A stretch of DNA of 64,000 nt from Kineosporia rhizophila. Lineage in GTDB: Bacteria > Actinomycetota > Actinomycetes > Actinomycetales > Kineosporiaceae. The position numbers were made by a program, and so were the translations under genes. Below, in pieces: positions 10,066-17,996 of the stretch. Below the pieces are notes generated by a model. It worked only from the letters and a program-made list of their open reading frames with translations. It was not told where the DNA came from and searched no databases. The stretch spans positions 1-64,000 of the forward strand of contig NZ_JAJSOH010000025.1 in NCBI RefSeq assembly GCF_021277265.1. The letters are read 5' to 3'. The first letter of the stretch is position 1. Each line of letters starts with the position of its first letter.

Positions 10066-12423
10066 TCAGGGCACCCAGGGCGCCTCCACGGCCCAGGTGG
10101 TGTCGGCGGCGTAGGAGGTGTCGTTGTCCCAGGCGTTGTTGCCGCCCGGAGTGGCCAGCCAGAGCTCGGCGTCGTAGTGGCGCAGGTACTGGCCGGGGAA
10201 GTTCCAGGCCGTGAACTTCACACCGCCCTCGCCCTCCTCGGCGCACCAGGTGGCGTCGGCGGCGAACAACGGGGTGCCGTCGTTCGCGTTCTGCTTGACC
10301 CGGTAGGCCTGGTGCCGCAGATACGTGCCCGGGTAGTTGACCGCCTCGAAGGAGTAGCAGGAGGCGTCGGCCAGGCCGGGCACGATGTTCCAGGTGGCGT
10401 CGTTCTTCAGCAGATCGTCGCTGGCCTCGGTGACCACTTCGGTGTACCCCAGAGCCTGCTGGTGCCGCACGTAGCGGTTCTCGAAGCCCTCGGTGACCAC
10501 CCGCAGCGAATGCCGGCCCTTGGCCACCGCGGGCGCCGGGTTCGAGGTGGGTGCGGCGATCAACTGCTCGTTGGCCTCCTTCAGCCGGGCCACGTCCACC
10601 TTGACCACCTGCCGGTCGTAGGTGGCCAGGCCGTTCACCTCGTTCTCCACGTCGGTGGTCTCGGTGTAGACCGACCCGGACAGGCCGGCCGCCACGCCGG
10701 AGGTGCGCATCTGCGTCCAGAGCCCGATCAGCCGCCGGTTCAGGCGCTCGGCCGTTCCCTGGTCCTCGTAGCTGAAACCGCCGCCGGGGAACCACTCGTG
10801 ACCGGGCACCTTCAGCCCCAGACCGCCGAACTCGCCCACCACCGCGGCGCGTTCAGCTGAAGGCCGGGCCACGCCCGGACCGGTGTAGTTGTGGAAGTCG
10901 ATGATGTCCCCGTTACCGCCGTCCACCGCCCCGCAGCAGTTGATGCCGCTCATGTTGTTCACCAGCCGGGTCGGGTCGTACGCCTTGACCAGGTCGGCCA
11001 CCCGGGCCTGCTCGTACTGGCCCCAGCCCTCGTTCTGGGCCACCCACATCACCACCGAGGGTGAGCTGCGGTGCTGGTCGATCATCGCCCGGAACTCCTT
11101 CTCCCACTGCGCCTTCGCCGGCGCATCGGGCTTGAGGTCGGGGCGCATCGAGGGCATGTCCTGCCAGACCAGCAGGCCGAGCTTGTCGGCGTGGTAGAAC
11201 CAGCGCTGTGGCTCCACCTTGATGTGCTTGCGCACCATGTTGAAGCCGGTGTCCTTGAGCAGCTGCAGGTCGTACTTCAGGGCCTCGTCGGTGGGCGCGG
11301 TGTAGATCCCGTCGGGCCAGTAGCCCTGGTCGAGAGTGCCCGACTGGAAGAGGAACTCGCCGTTCAGCACGATCCGCTGCTTGCCGTCCACCGCCTTCAC
11401 CGCGATCGAGCGCATCCCGGCGTACGAGCTGATCGTGTCCACAGTCTTCTGACCGGTGCGCAACTCGACCTTCACGTCGTACAGAAAGGGGTCGTCGGGC
11501 GTCCACAACCGGGGTTTCGGGATCTTCAGCGAAACCTGCTGCCCGGCGGCACCACTCGCGCTGACCACTTTCTGACCGCCACTGGAGACGGTGACCACGG
11601 AAGTCGCGTTCTTCGTGCTGGCGACCTTCACCTTCAGGGTCGACGACTTCAGGTCGGGCACCAGGTCGAGCTTGGTGGCGTGGGTGGCGTTCACCGGCTC
11701 GAGCCAGACGGTCTGCCAGATGCCCGAGGCCGAGGTGTAGAAGATGCCGCCGCCGGTCTGCGGCTCCACCGGCTGGGGCTCCTGCTTGCCCACCGCCTGG
11801 GTGCCCGCCTGGCCCGGGTCCCAGACCCCGACCACCAGCGTGTTCTGGCCGGTTTCGAGCAGATCGGTGATGTCGTGCGAGAACGCGTCGTAGCCACCGT
11901 CGTGGGTGGCCCCGGCCTTGCGGCCGTTCACCCAGACGTCGGTGCGGTAGTCGACCGCGTCGAAATTCAGCTTCACCCGGTCTTTCCAGCCCGCCGGAAC
12001 GGTGAAAGTACGGCGGTACCAGAGGCGGTCGCCACCGTCTACCGCGCGCATGATGCCGGAGAGCGCGGACTCGGCCACGAACGGCACCCGGATCTTCTCC
12101 GAGTAGGTGCTCGGCGGTGTGACCTGGCTGCTCGGCGTGACCTCGAAATCCCAGATGCCGTTGAGGTTCTGCCACTGCGAACGCGCCAACTGAGGACGAG
12201 GGTACTCGGGCAACGGGGGATCGGAGACCTGGTCGGTCCACGGGGTGGTCAACGGGGGTGCCTTGGGCTGCCAGTCGGCCGTCACCTCGGCCCGGGCCGG
12301 TGAGGCGACCAGAAGGCTCGCGGCCACCGCCGCGAGAACGGTGCCCACGACCGTCTTCAATCGGGTGTCGGCCCTTCGGACCGCGAACCACGCCTGGAAC
12401 AGGGCAGGCGAGTGCTGGGGCAT
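10066..12423 (-). CDS. Secreted glycoside hydrolase family 2 protein with AbfB-like C-terminus
   Basis: The protein has 785 aa from an ATG at 12423 with GAAGGGAG just upstream. The signal peptide ends near residue 45 (SLLVASPARA). The GH2 sugar-binding sandwich starts near residue 80 (SQWQNLNGIWDFEV), followed by an Ig-like domain and a TIM barrel. The acid/base pair N464-E465 sits in VMWVAQNEGW, and SVYTETTDVENE is the matching later strand. The last ~150 residues (from about 635) carry three RYVRHQ / TYLRHQ / QYLRHY blocks, as in arabinose-binding AbfB (CBM42-like) domains. It probably releases a beta-linked sugar from an arabinose-containing plant polysaccharide. The adjacent galactose genes make beta-galactosidase activity attractive, but specificity cannot be read from sequence. 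Confidence 0.88.
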   Translation of the reverse strand: MPQHSPALFQAWFAVRRADTRLKTVVGTVLAAVAASLLVASPARAEVTADWQPKAPPLTTPWTDQVSDPPLPEYPRPQLARSQWQNLNGIWDFEVTPSSQVTPPSTYSEKIRVPFVAESALSGIMRAVDGGDRLWYRRTFTVPAGWKDRVKLNFDAVDYRTDVWVNGRKAGATHDGGYDAFSHDITDLLETGQNTLVVGVWDPGQAGTQAVGKQEPQPVEPQTGGGIFYTSASGIWQTVWLEPVNATHATKLDLVPDLKSSTLKVKVASTKNATSVVTVSSGGQKVVSASGAAGQQVSLKIPKPRLWTPDDPFLYDVKVELRTGQKTVDTISSYAGMRSIAVKAVDGKQRIVLNGEFLFQSGTLDQGYWPDGIYTAPTDEALKYDLQLLKDTGFNMVRKHIKVEPQRWFYHADKLGLLVWQDMPSMRPDLKPDAPAKAQWEKEFRAMIDQHRSSPSVVMWVAQNEGWGQYEQARVADLVKAYDPTRLVNNMSGINCCGAVDGGNGDIIDFHNYTGPGVARPSAERAAVVGEFGGLGLKVPGHEWFPGGGFSYEDQGTAERLNRRLIGLWTQMRTSGVAAGLSGSVYTETTDVENEVNGLATYDRQVVKVDVARLKEANEQLIAAPTSNPAPAVAKGRHSLRVVTEGFENRYVRHQQALGYTEVVTEASDDLLKNDATWNIVPGLADASCYSFEAVNYPGTYLRHQAYRVKQNANDGTPLFAADATWCAEEGEGGVKFTAWNFPGQYLRHYDAELWLATPGGNNAWDNDTSYAADTTWAVEAPWVP

Positions 12424-12468
12424 GGAGGCTCCCTTCGGTGGGGCCGCCAGCTCATCAGCAAAACGGAC

Positions 12469-12502
12469 AAAAGGCACCTGCCCGATCGGCGAGGTGCCTT
12501 TT
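12469..12502 (-). terminator. Intrinsic terminator downstream of galK
   Basis: A perfect 11-bp inverted repeat (AAAAGGCACCT / AGGTGCCTTTT) encloses a 12-nt loop. Read on the minus strand it begins 24 nt after the galK stop and ends in TTTT. The A/T ends on both sides could let it work in both directions. Confidence 0.85.
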
Positions 12503-12525
12503 GCCGTGCGTTACGTCCGGGCTGC

Positions 12526-13692
12526 TCAGCGGTCCCGGGAGGCGCCGCGGGAGGGCAGCATGGTGCGGATCACCGGCTCCTTGAAGCCGCGCTCGGCGAA
12601 GGTGGCCAGCACGGCCTCGCTCAGCACGGCCACCTTGTCCTGGCTGACCAGGGCGATCGACGAGCCGCCGAAGCCACCGCCGGTCATCCGGGCGCCGATC
12701 GCGCCGTTCTCCAGCGAGATCTCCACCGCCACGTCGATCTCGGTGCAGGTGATCTCGAAGTCGTCGCGCATCGAGGCGTGCGAGGCGGTCATCAGCCGGC
12801 CGAACTCGGCCCAGTCGTCGCGGCTCATCGCCTGGCCGGCGGCCACCACCCGGTCGTTCTCGGTGACGATGTGCCGGGCCCGCTTGAGCAGCAGCGGGTC
12901 GGTCAGCCGGTCCAGGTCGGCGACCGTGGCCAGGCGCAGCGAGTCGACCCCGAGCGCGGCGGCGGCCGCCTCGCAGGAGGCGCGGCGCTCGCCGTACTCG
13001 CCGCCGGCGTGGCTGTGGGTGACCCGGGTGTCGATGACCACCAGGGCCAGACCGGCGCCGTCGAGGTCGAACGGCACCTGCTGGGTGCTGAGGTTGAGCA
13101 CGTCGAACAGCAGGGCGTGGCCCTCGGTGCAGAGGATCGAGGCGGCCTGGTCCATCAGACCGGTCTTGGCCCCGACGTACTCGTTCTCGGCGAACTGGGC
13201 CAGCTGGGCCACGGCCAGGCCGCGCGGCGGCTCGGGCAGTTCGGCCAGCTCGATCAGGGCGACCGCCACGGCGCACTCCAGGGCCGCGCTCGAGGAGAGC
13301 CCGGCACCCAGCGGCACCCGGCCGTCGAGGTACAGGTCGGCCCCGGGCACCGTGAAGCCCTTCTGCTGCAGGGCCCAGGCGACCCCGGCGACGTAGGCGC
13401 CCCAGCCCTCGACCGAGCCCGGCTCGAGCTTGTCCAGGTCGATCTCGGCCTTCTCGGTCTGCTGGGCCGAGGCGATCCGCAACACCCGGCCGTCGTTGCG
13501 GGAGGCCGCCACCGTGACCCGGTCGGGGATCGCCAGCGGCATGACGAAGCCGTTGTTGTAGTCGGTGTGCTCGCCGATCAGGTTGACCCGGCCCGGGGAG
13601 GACCAGACGCCGGTGGGGGCGGCCCCGTACAGGCCGGCGAAGGCGGAGACGACGGACTCGGCCGGCTCAGCGGCGTTGGACTGGCTGTTCAC
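12526..13692 (-). CDS. galK: Galactokinase
   Basis: The protein has 388 aa and phosphorylates galactose to galactose-1-phosphate in the Leloir pathway. The GHMP-kinase signature is clear: the substrate loop GRVNLIGEHTDYNNGFVMP near residue 35, the ATP loop VPLGAGLSSSAALECA, and the C-terminal MTGGGFGGSSIAL. The likely start is a GTG at 13692 (NSQSNAAEP...) with GAAGG upstream. The open frame continues to 13848, but that stretch lies in the divergent promoter region and does not look coding. It is transcribed away from the deoR-type gene and ends at the terminator at 12469-12502. Confidence 0.95.
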   Translation of the reverse strand: MNSQSNAAEPAESVVSAFAGLYGAAPTGVWSSPGRVNLIGEHTDYNNGFVMPLAIPDRVTVAASRNDGRVLRIASAQQTEKAEIDLDKLEPGSVEGWGAYVAGVAWALQQKGFTVPGADLYLDGRVPLGAGLSSSAALECAVAVALIELAELPEPPRGLAVAQLAQFAENEYVGAKTGLMDQAASILCTEGHALLFDVLNLSTQQVPFDLDGAGLALVVIDTRVTHSHAGGEYGERRASCEAAAAALGVDSLRLATVADLDRLTDPLLLKRARHIVTENDRVVAAGQAMSRDDWAEFGRLMTASHASMRDDFEITCTEIDVAVEISLENGAIGARMTGGGFGGSSIALVSQDKVAVLSEAVLATFAERGFKEPVIRTMLPSRGASRDR

Positions 13693-13778
13693 GGGAGGGC
13701 CTTCGGCGACGGGTGCACGGATCTTCGGGCACGGCGAGCGGTTCGGGTCTACATGGTGACCCACCGGAGCGGGTCGCA

Positions 13779-13790
13779 CCAGATTATGAC
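13779..13790. promoter_or_regulatory. Candidate operator, copy 1 (CCAGATTATGAC) in the galK/deoR intergenic region
   Basis: This 12-mer lies 87 bp upstream of galK and recurs exactly at 14682-14693 before the galT leader ORF. A weaker relative, CTGATCACGAC, lies at 13841-13851 before the deoR-type gene. Read toward galK it contains CATAAT, so it may instead be or overlap a -10 box. Its position next to a DeoR-type repressor suggests autoregulation and pathway control (inference). Confidence 0.45.
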
Positions 13791-13867
13791 TGCTCCTTTC
13801 GGGTCGCTTGTGATCGGGTAGACGCCCTTTCTGACCATTTCTGATCACGACGTCCTATGCTGGGTGG

Positions 13868-14650
13868 GTGTTCGCCGACGAGCGTCGCCAGAGGATCCTC
13901 GAGCTGGTCCGGGCCAACGGGGCGGTGTCCCTGCGCGAGCTGGCCCGGGTGGTCGACAGCTCCGAGGTCACCGTGCGCCGCGACCTGCGCCTGCTGGAGT
14001 CGCAGGGCCTGCTCGACCGCCGGCACGGCGGGGCGGTCTCCACCGGGGGGCTCAGTCACGAGCCGACCTACTCGGAGAAGTCCGGGGTGGCCGCGCGGGA
14101 GAAGACCGCGATCGGCGCCCTGGCGGCCGGGCTGGTGGAGGAGGGCGACGCGATCTGCGTCGGGGCCGGCACCACCACCCAGGCCTTCGCCCGCCACCTG
14201 CTGAGCTTCCGCGAGCTCACCGTGGTGACCAACTCCGTCCTGGTCGCGCAGGAGCTGGCCCGGTCCCGCACGATCGAGGTGGTGATGACCGGCGGCACGC
14301 TGCGCGGGTCGATCTACGCCCTGGTCGGGTCGGTGGCCGAGCAGGCGCTGAGCGGGATGCGGGTGCGGCGTACCTTCATGTCCGGCAACGGCCTGACCCT
14401 GGAGCGCGGGCTGTCCACCCCGAACCTGGTGGTGGCCGGCGTGGACCGGGCGCTGGCGGCGGCCGCGGAGGAGATCGTGGTGCTGGCCGACCACACCAAG
14501 ATCGGGCTGGAGACGATGGCCCAGACCGTGCCCGCCGAGCAGATCGGCCGGCTGGTCACCAGTGACCGCAGCTCCGCCCCGGCGATCGGGCAGTTCCGGG
14601 CGGTGGGGGTGGAGGTGCTGGTGGCCGAGTGCACCGACGAGGACGACTGA
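13868..14650 (+). CDS. DeoR/GlpR-family transcriptional regulator
   Basis: The protein has 260 aa from a GTG start. Residues 1 to about 55 are a DeoR winged HTH (RRQRILELVRANGAVSLRELARVV then VTVRRDLRLLESQGLLDRRHGGAV). The rest is the DeoRC sugar-phosphate sensor (AICVGAGTTTQAFARHL, VVTNSVLVAQEL, VVMTGGTLRG, DHTKIG). It diverges from galK and precedes the galT leader, so it probably represses galactose genes and is relieved by a sugar phosphate. TATGCT at 13855-13860 is a plausible -10 very close to the start, implying a short or absent leader. Confidence 0.92.
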   Translation: MFADERRQRILELVRANGAVSLRELARVVDSSEVTVRRDLRLLESQGLLDRRHGGAVSTGGLSHEPTYSEKSGVAAREKTAIGALAAGLVEEGDAICVGAGTTTQAFARHLLSFRELTVVTNSVLVAQELARSRTIEVVMTGGTLRGSIYALVGSVAEQALSGMRVRRTFMSGNGLTLERGLSTPNLVVAGVDRALAAAAEEIVVLADHTKIGLETMAQTVPAEQIGRLVTSDRSSAPAIGQFRAVGVEVLVAECTDEDD

Positions 14651-14681
14651 TCGGCTCCTTGTCAGTTTCCGATCGACCGTG

Positions 14682-14693
14682 CCAGATTATGAC
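14682..14693. promoter_or_regulatory. Candidate operator, copy 2 (CCAGATTATGAC) upstream of the galT leader ORF
   Basis: Exact second copy of the 12-mer at 13779-13790, 31 bp before the GTG of the small ORF that leads into galT. The duplication on both sides of the regulator gene is what argues for a regulator-binding site. Confidence 0.4.
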
Positions 14694-14723
14694 CAAGTCT
14701 TGACAGACCAGAGCGAGGTTCTC

Positions 14724-14842
14724 GTGGCAATGATCCGCGACGTTACGACCATGGACGACGGAAGGCGGATCACGTACTACTACAGTGCGCCGGTCTCCGC
14801 CTCCACCCCTGAGGTTCCGGAAGAGGACGAGGCGAAGCAGCA

Positions 14843-14846
<4 letters not shown>
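14724..14846 (+). CDS. Small ORF translationally coupled to galT (N-terminal GalT arm homologue?)
   Basis: A 40-codon frame starts at GTG 14724 (ATG 14730 is an alternative) with GAGG upstream. Its TGA overlaps the galT GTG (GTGA), so translation is probably coupled. The peptide contains MDDGRRITYYYS. Many actinobacterial GalT proteins have an N-terminal extension with an ADGREL-I-YY block (recalled from family knowledge), and this ORF resembles that extension encoded separately. It could stabilise or regulate GalT, or act only as a coupling leader. Confidence 0.6.
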
Positions 14847-15844
<998 letters not shown>

Positions 15845-15856
15845 GTCCCCGGCCGG

Positions 15857-16057
15857 TCAGCGGCCCCGGGCCAGCACCACCGAGCCGATGCTGACCAACA
15901 GAAGTCCCATCCCACCGAGGGCGGCCTGGCCGCCCTCGGTGGTCTCGTTTGCGCCCAGGAAGGCGGCCGAGACCGCCAGGGCCAGGAACACCGCCAGCCC
16001 CACCCGGCGCCGAATCACCCGACCATCCGACGAATCTCGCGTCGCACTGCCGTGCAT
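15857..16057 (-). CDS. Small two-helix membrane protein
   Basis: The frame gives 66 aa from an ATG at 16057 after a weak GGGGGAAG site. Two hydrophobic stretches, LAVFLALAVSAAFLGA (about 21-36) and a second near 46-62 (GGMGLLLVSIGSVVLA), flank a short polar loop. The N-terminus is basic. The function is unknown. It ends 12 bp from the galT stop and diverges from the XRE-cupin gene, sharing a short promoter region with it. Confidence 0.6.
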   Translation of the reverse strand: MHGSATRDSSDGRVIRRRVGLAVFLALAVSAAFLGANETTEGGQAALGGMGLLLVSIGSVVLARGR

Positions 16058-16234
16058 ACTGCTTCCCCCGATCGCAGTAAGTTGCTGAATGTGACGGAAG
16101 CTACACCCACAGCGCAATCTCCGCCACGACCCGTCCGGGAAAACGCAGTTATCGGGACAGATGTGGCACGATCCGTGTCGTTCCAGCCACACCCTTCCGG
16201 TTTTCACTTGTTGCGACGAATGGGAACGACACGC

Positions 16235-16876
16235 ATGGCGGACACGGGGGCACCCGGCACGATCAGATCCCTCTCGCCGGAGGCACCGGCCGTCCCGGTG
16301 AGCCGGCCCGCGAACGGCTTCGAGGCCGAGCGCACGATCCGGATGATGGGGGCGCGGGTCCGGCTGCTGCGCAAGCAGCAGAACCTGACCCTGAAGTCGC
16401 TGGCCGACCGCACCGGGGTCAGCGTCTCGATGCTCAGCATGGTCGAGCGCGGCCTGGCCAGCGCCTCGGTGGGCACCCTGGTGTCGGTCTCGGCCGCGCT
16501 CGGGGTGCACATGTCCGACCTGTTCGGCCCGGGCGAGGAGACCGACCGCTCCCCCGTGACCCGGGTCGACGAGCAGGTGACGGCCACCACCGGGGCGGGC
16601 GGGCTGCAGCGCATCGCCTACCGCGACCCGCGGGCGGGCGTGGAGATGGCCGTGCACCAGTACGTCCCGGGCGGGGCCAGCGGGATCAGCGCCGAGCACT
16701 CCGAGGGGCGGGAGGTGGGCGTGCTGATCTCCGGCGAGCTCACCGTGGAACTGGACGGCGACGTGCACGTGCTGAGGCCCGGGGACGCGATCGCCTATCT
16801 CTCCTCCCGCCCGCACCGCATCGTCAACCGCGGGGCGGAACCGGCTCAGGCGCTCTGGCTCTCGATCGAGGCCTGA
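16235..16876 (+). CDS. XRE-family regulator with C-terminal cupin domain
   Basis: The frame gives 213 aa from ATG 16235 with GGGAAC upstream; ATG 16220 is an alternative, and a much longer frame from 16052 would run through the promoter region. The HTH occupies about residues 35-95 (GARVRLLRKQQNLTLKSLADRTGVSVSMLSMVERG). A cupin domain follows (HSEGREVGVLISGELTVELDG...LRPGDAIAYLSSRPHRIVN). This architecture is that of PuuR-like repressors sensing a small ligand through the cupin. It is convergent with the methionine aminopeptidase gene, 9 bp apart. Confidence 0.85.
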   Translation: MADTGAPGTIRSLSPEAPAVPVSRPANGFEAERTIRMMGARVRLLRKQQNLTLKSLADRTGVSVSMLSMVERGLASASVGTLVSVSAALGVHMSDLFGPGEETDRSPVTRVDEQVTATTGAGGLQRIAYRDPRAGVEMAVHQYVPGGASGISAEHSEGREVGVLISGELTVELDGDVHVLRPGDAIAYLSSRPHRIVNRGAEPAQALWLSIEA

Positions 16877-16885
16877 GCGCCGGTC

Positions 16886-17656
16886 TCAGCGCGGCAGGGT
16901 GAGGATCTCGGCCCCGTCGTCGGTGATCGCGATGGTGTGCTCGGTGTGCGCGGTGCGGCAGCCGGTGGCGCTGCGCAGCGTCCAGCCGTCTGCGTCGGTG
17001 ACCAGCTTGGCCGTGTCCTGCATGATCCACGGCTCCAGGGCCAGCAGCAGGCCCGGGCGCACCTTGTAGCCCCGGCCCGGCTTGCCGGTGTTGGCCACGT
17101 GCGGGTCCTGGTGCATGGTCGAGCCGATGCCGTGCCCGCCGAACTCGACGTTGATCGGGTAGCCGGCCGCGCTGAGCACCGTGCCGATGGCGTGCGAGAT
17201 GTCGCCGATCCGGGCCCCCGGCCCGGCCACCGCGATGCCCGCCGCCAGCGCCCGCTCGGTGGTCTCGATCAGCGCCACGCTCTCGGCCGGGCGCGACTCG
17301 CCGACGATGAAGCTGATCGCCGCGTCGGCGGCCAGCCCGCGCACCTTCACGGCCAGGTCGAGGGTGAGCAGGTCACCGTCGGCCAGCATGTAGTCGTGCG
17401 GCTTGCCGTGCAGCACCGCGTCGTTGACGGCGGTGCAGATGTAGTGGCCGAACGGCCCCCGCCCGAAGGAGGGTTCGTAGTCGACGTAGCAGGACTCCGC
17501 CCCGGCGTCGAGAATCATCTTCTCGGTCCACCGGTTGATCTCCAGCAGGTTCGTGCCCACGGTGGTGCGGCTCTTCATCGTCTGCAGAATCTCGGCGACC
17601 AGGGCCCCGGCCTCTCGGGCGCGGGGCAGCTGGCTGGGGCTCAGGATCTCGATCAT
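16886..17656 (-). CDS. map: Type I methionine aminopeptidase
   Basis: The protein has 256 aa from an ATG at 17656 with AAGG 7 nt upstream; the frame extends upstream without a better site. It removes the initiator Met from nascent proteins. The metal ligands are in their usual order: the Asp of TLDLAVK and of AADAAIS, the His of GGHGIG, the Glu of LALEPW and of AHTEHTIAI. Actinomycetes often carry several map copies. This one is outside the ribosomal operon and beside two XRE regulators, so it is probably a secondary copy. Confidence 0.92.
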   Translation of the reverse strand: MIEILSPSQLPRAREAGALVAEILQTMKSRTTVGTNLLEINRWTEKMILDAGAESCYVDYEPSFGRGPFGHYICTAVNDAVLHGKPHDYMLADGDLLTLDLAVKVRGLAADAAISFIVGESRPAESVALIETTERALAAGIAVAGPGARIGDISHAIGTVLSAAGYPINVEFGGHGIGSTMHQDPHVANTGKPGRGYKVRPGLLLALEPWIMQDTAKLVTDADGWTLRSATGCRTAHTEHTIAITDDGAEILTLPR

Positions 17657-17683
17657 GGGACGCCTTATCTCAGTCAACCAATA

Positions 17684-17707
17684 ACTATCCCGGCCATACT
17701 ATCCCGG
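17684..17707. promoter_or_regulatory. Direct repeat in the map/XRE intergenic region
   Basis: ACTATCCCGG occurs twice (17684-17693 and 17698-17707), 14 bp apart, centred between the divergent map and XRE starts. It is a candidate binding site for the small XRE regulator encoded 17 bp downstream. Confidence 0.4.
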
Positions 17708-17723
17708 TATTAGAATCGCAGTC

Positions 17724-17990
17724 ATGGTCAGGACGCCGCTCACGCCCGCCGAGATCGAACGCGGACAGCGCCTCGGCGCCCTGCTGCGCCAGGCCCGGGG
17801 TGAGCGCTCGATGCTGCAGACCGCCCTGGAGGCCCGGGTCTCACCGGAGACCCTGCGCAAGATCGAGTCCGGCCGGGTGGCCACTCCCGCCTTCCCCACC
17901 ATCGCCGCCATCGCCGACGTGCTGGGCATCTCGCTCGACGTGCTGTGGGCCGAGATCAACGGCCCGGCTCGTGAGCGGCTGGCTTCGTAG
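17724..17990 (+). CDS. Small XRE-family HTH regulator
   Basis: The protein has 88 aa and is almost entirely one HTH_3 domain: GQRLGALLRQARGERSMLQTALEARVSPETLRKIESGRV followed by FPTIAAIADVLGISLDVLW. No ligand domain is present. It is divergent from map and lies beside a 10-bp direct repeat, so it may repress itself and map. Its stop is 6 bp from the end of the convergent GlpR-like gene. Confidence 0.85.
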   Translation: MVRTPLTPAEIERGQRLGALLRQARGERSMLQTALEARVSPETLRKIESGRVATPAFPTIAAIADVLGISLDVLWAEINGPARERLAS

Positions 17991-17996
17991 CCGAGA

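Noticed and set aside
14700-14705. TTGACA as a -35 box before the galT leader ORF
   Set aside because: A -10 at the right distance would fall inside the small ORF and nothing convincing is there. More likely chance.
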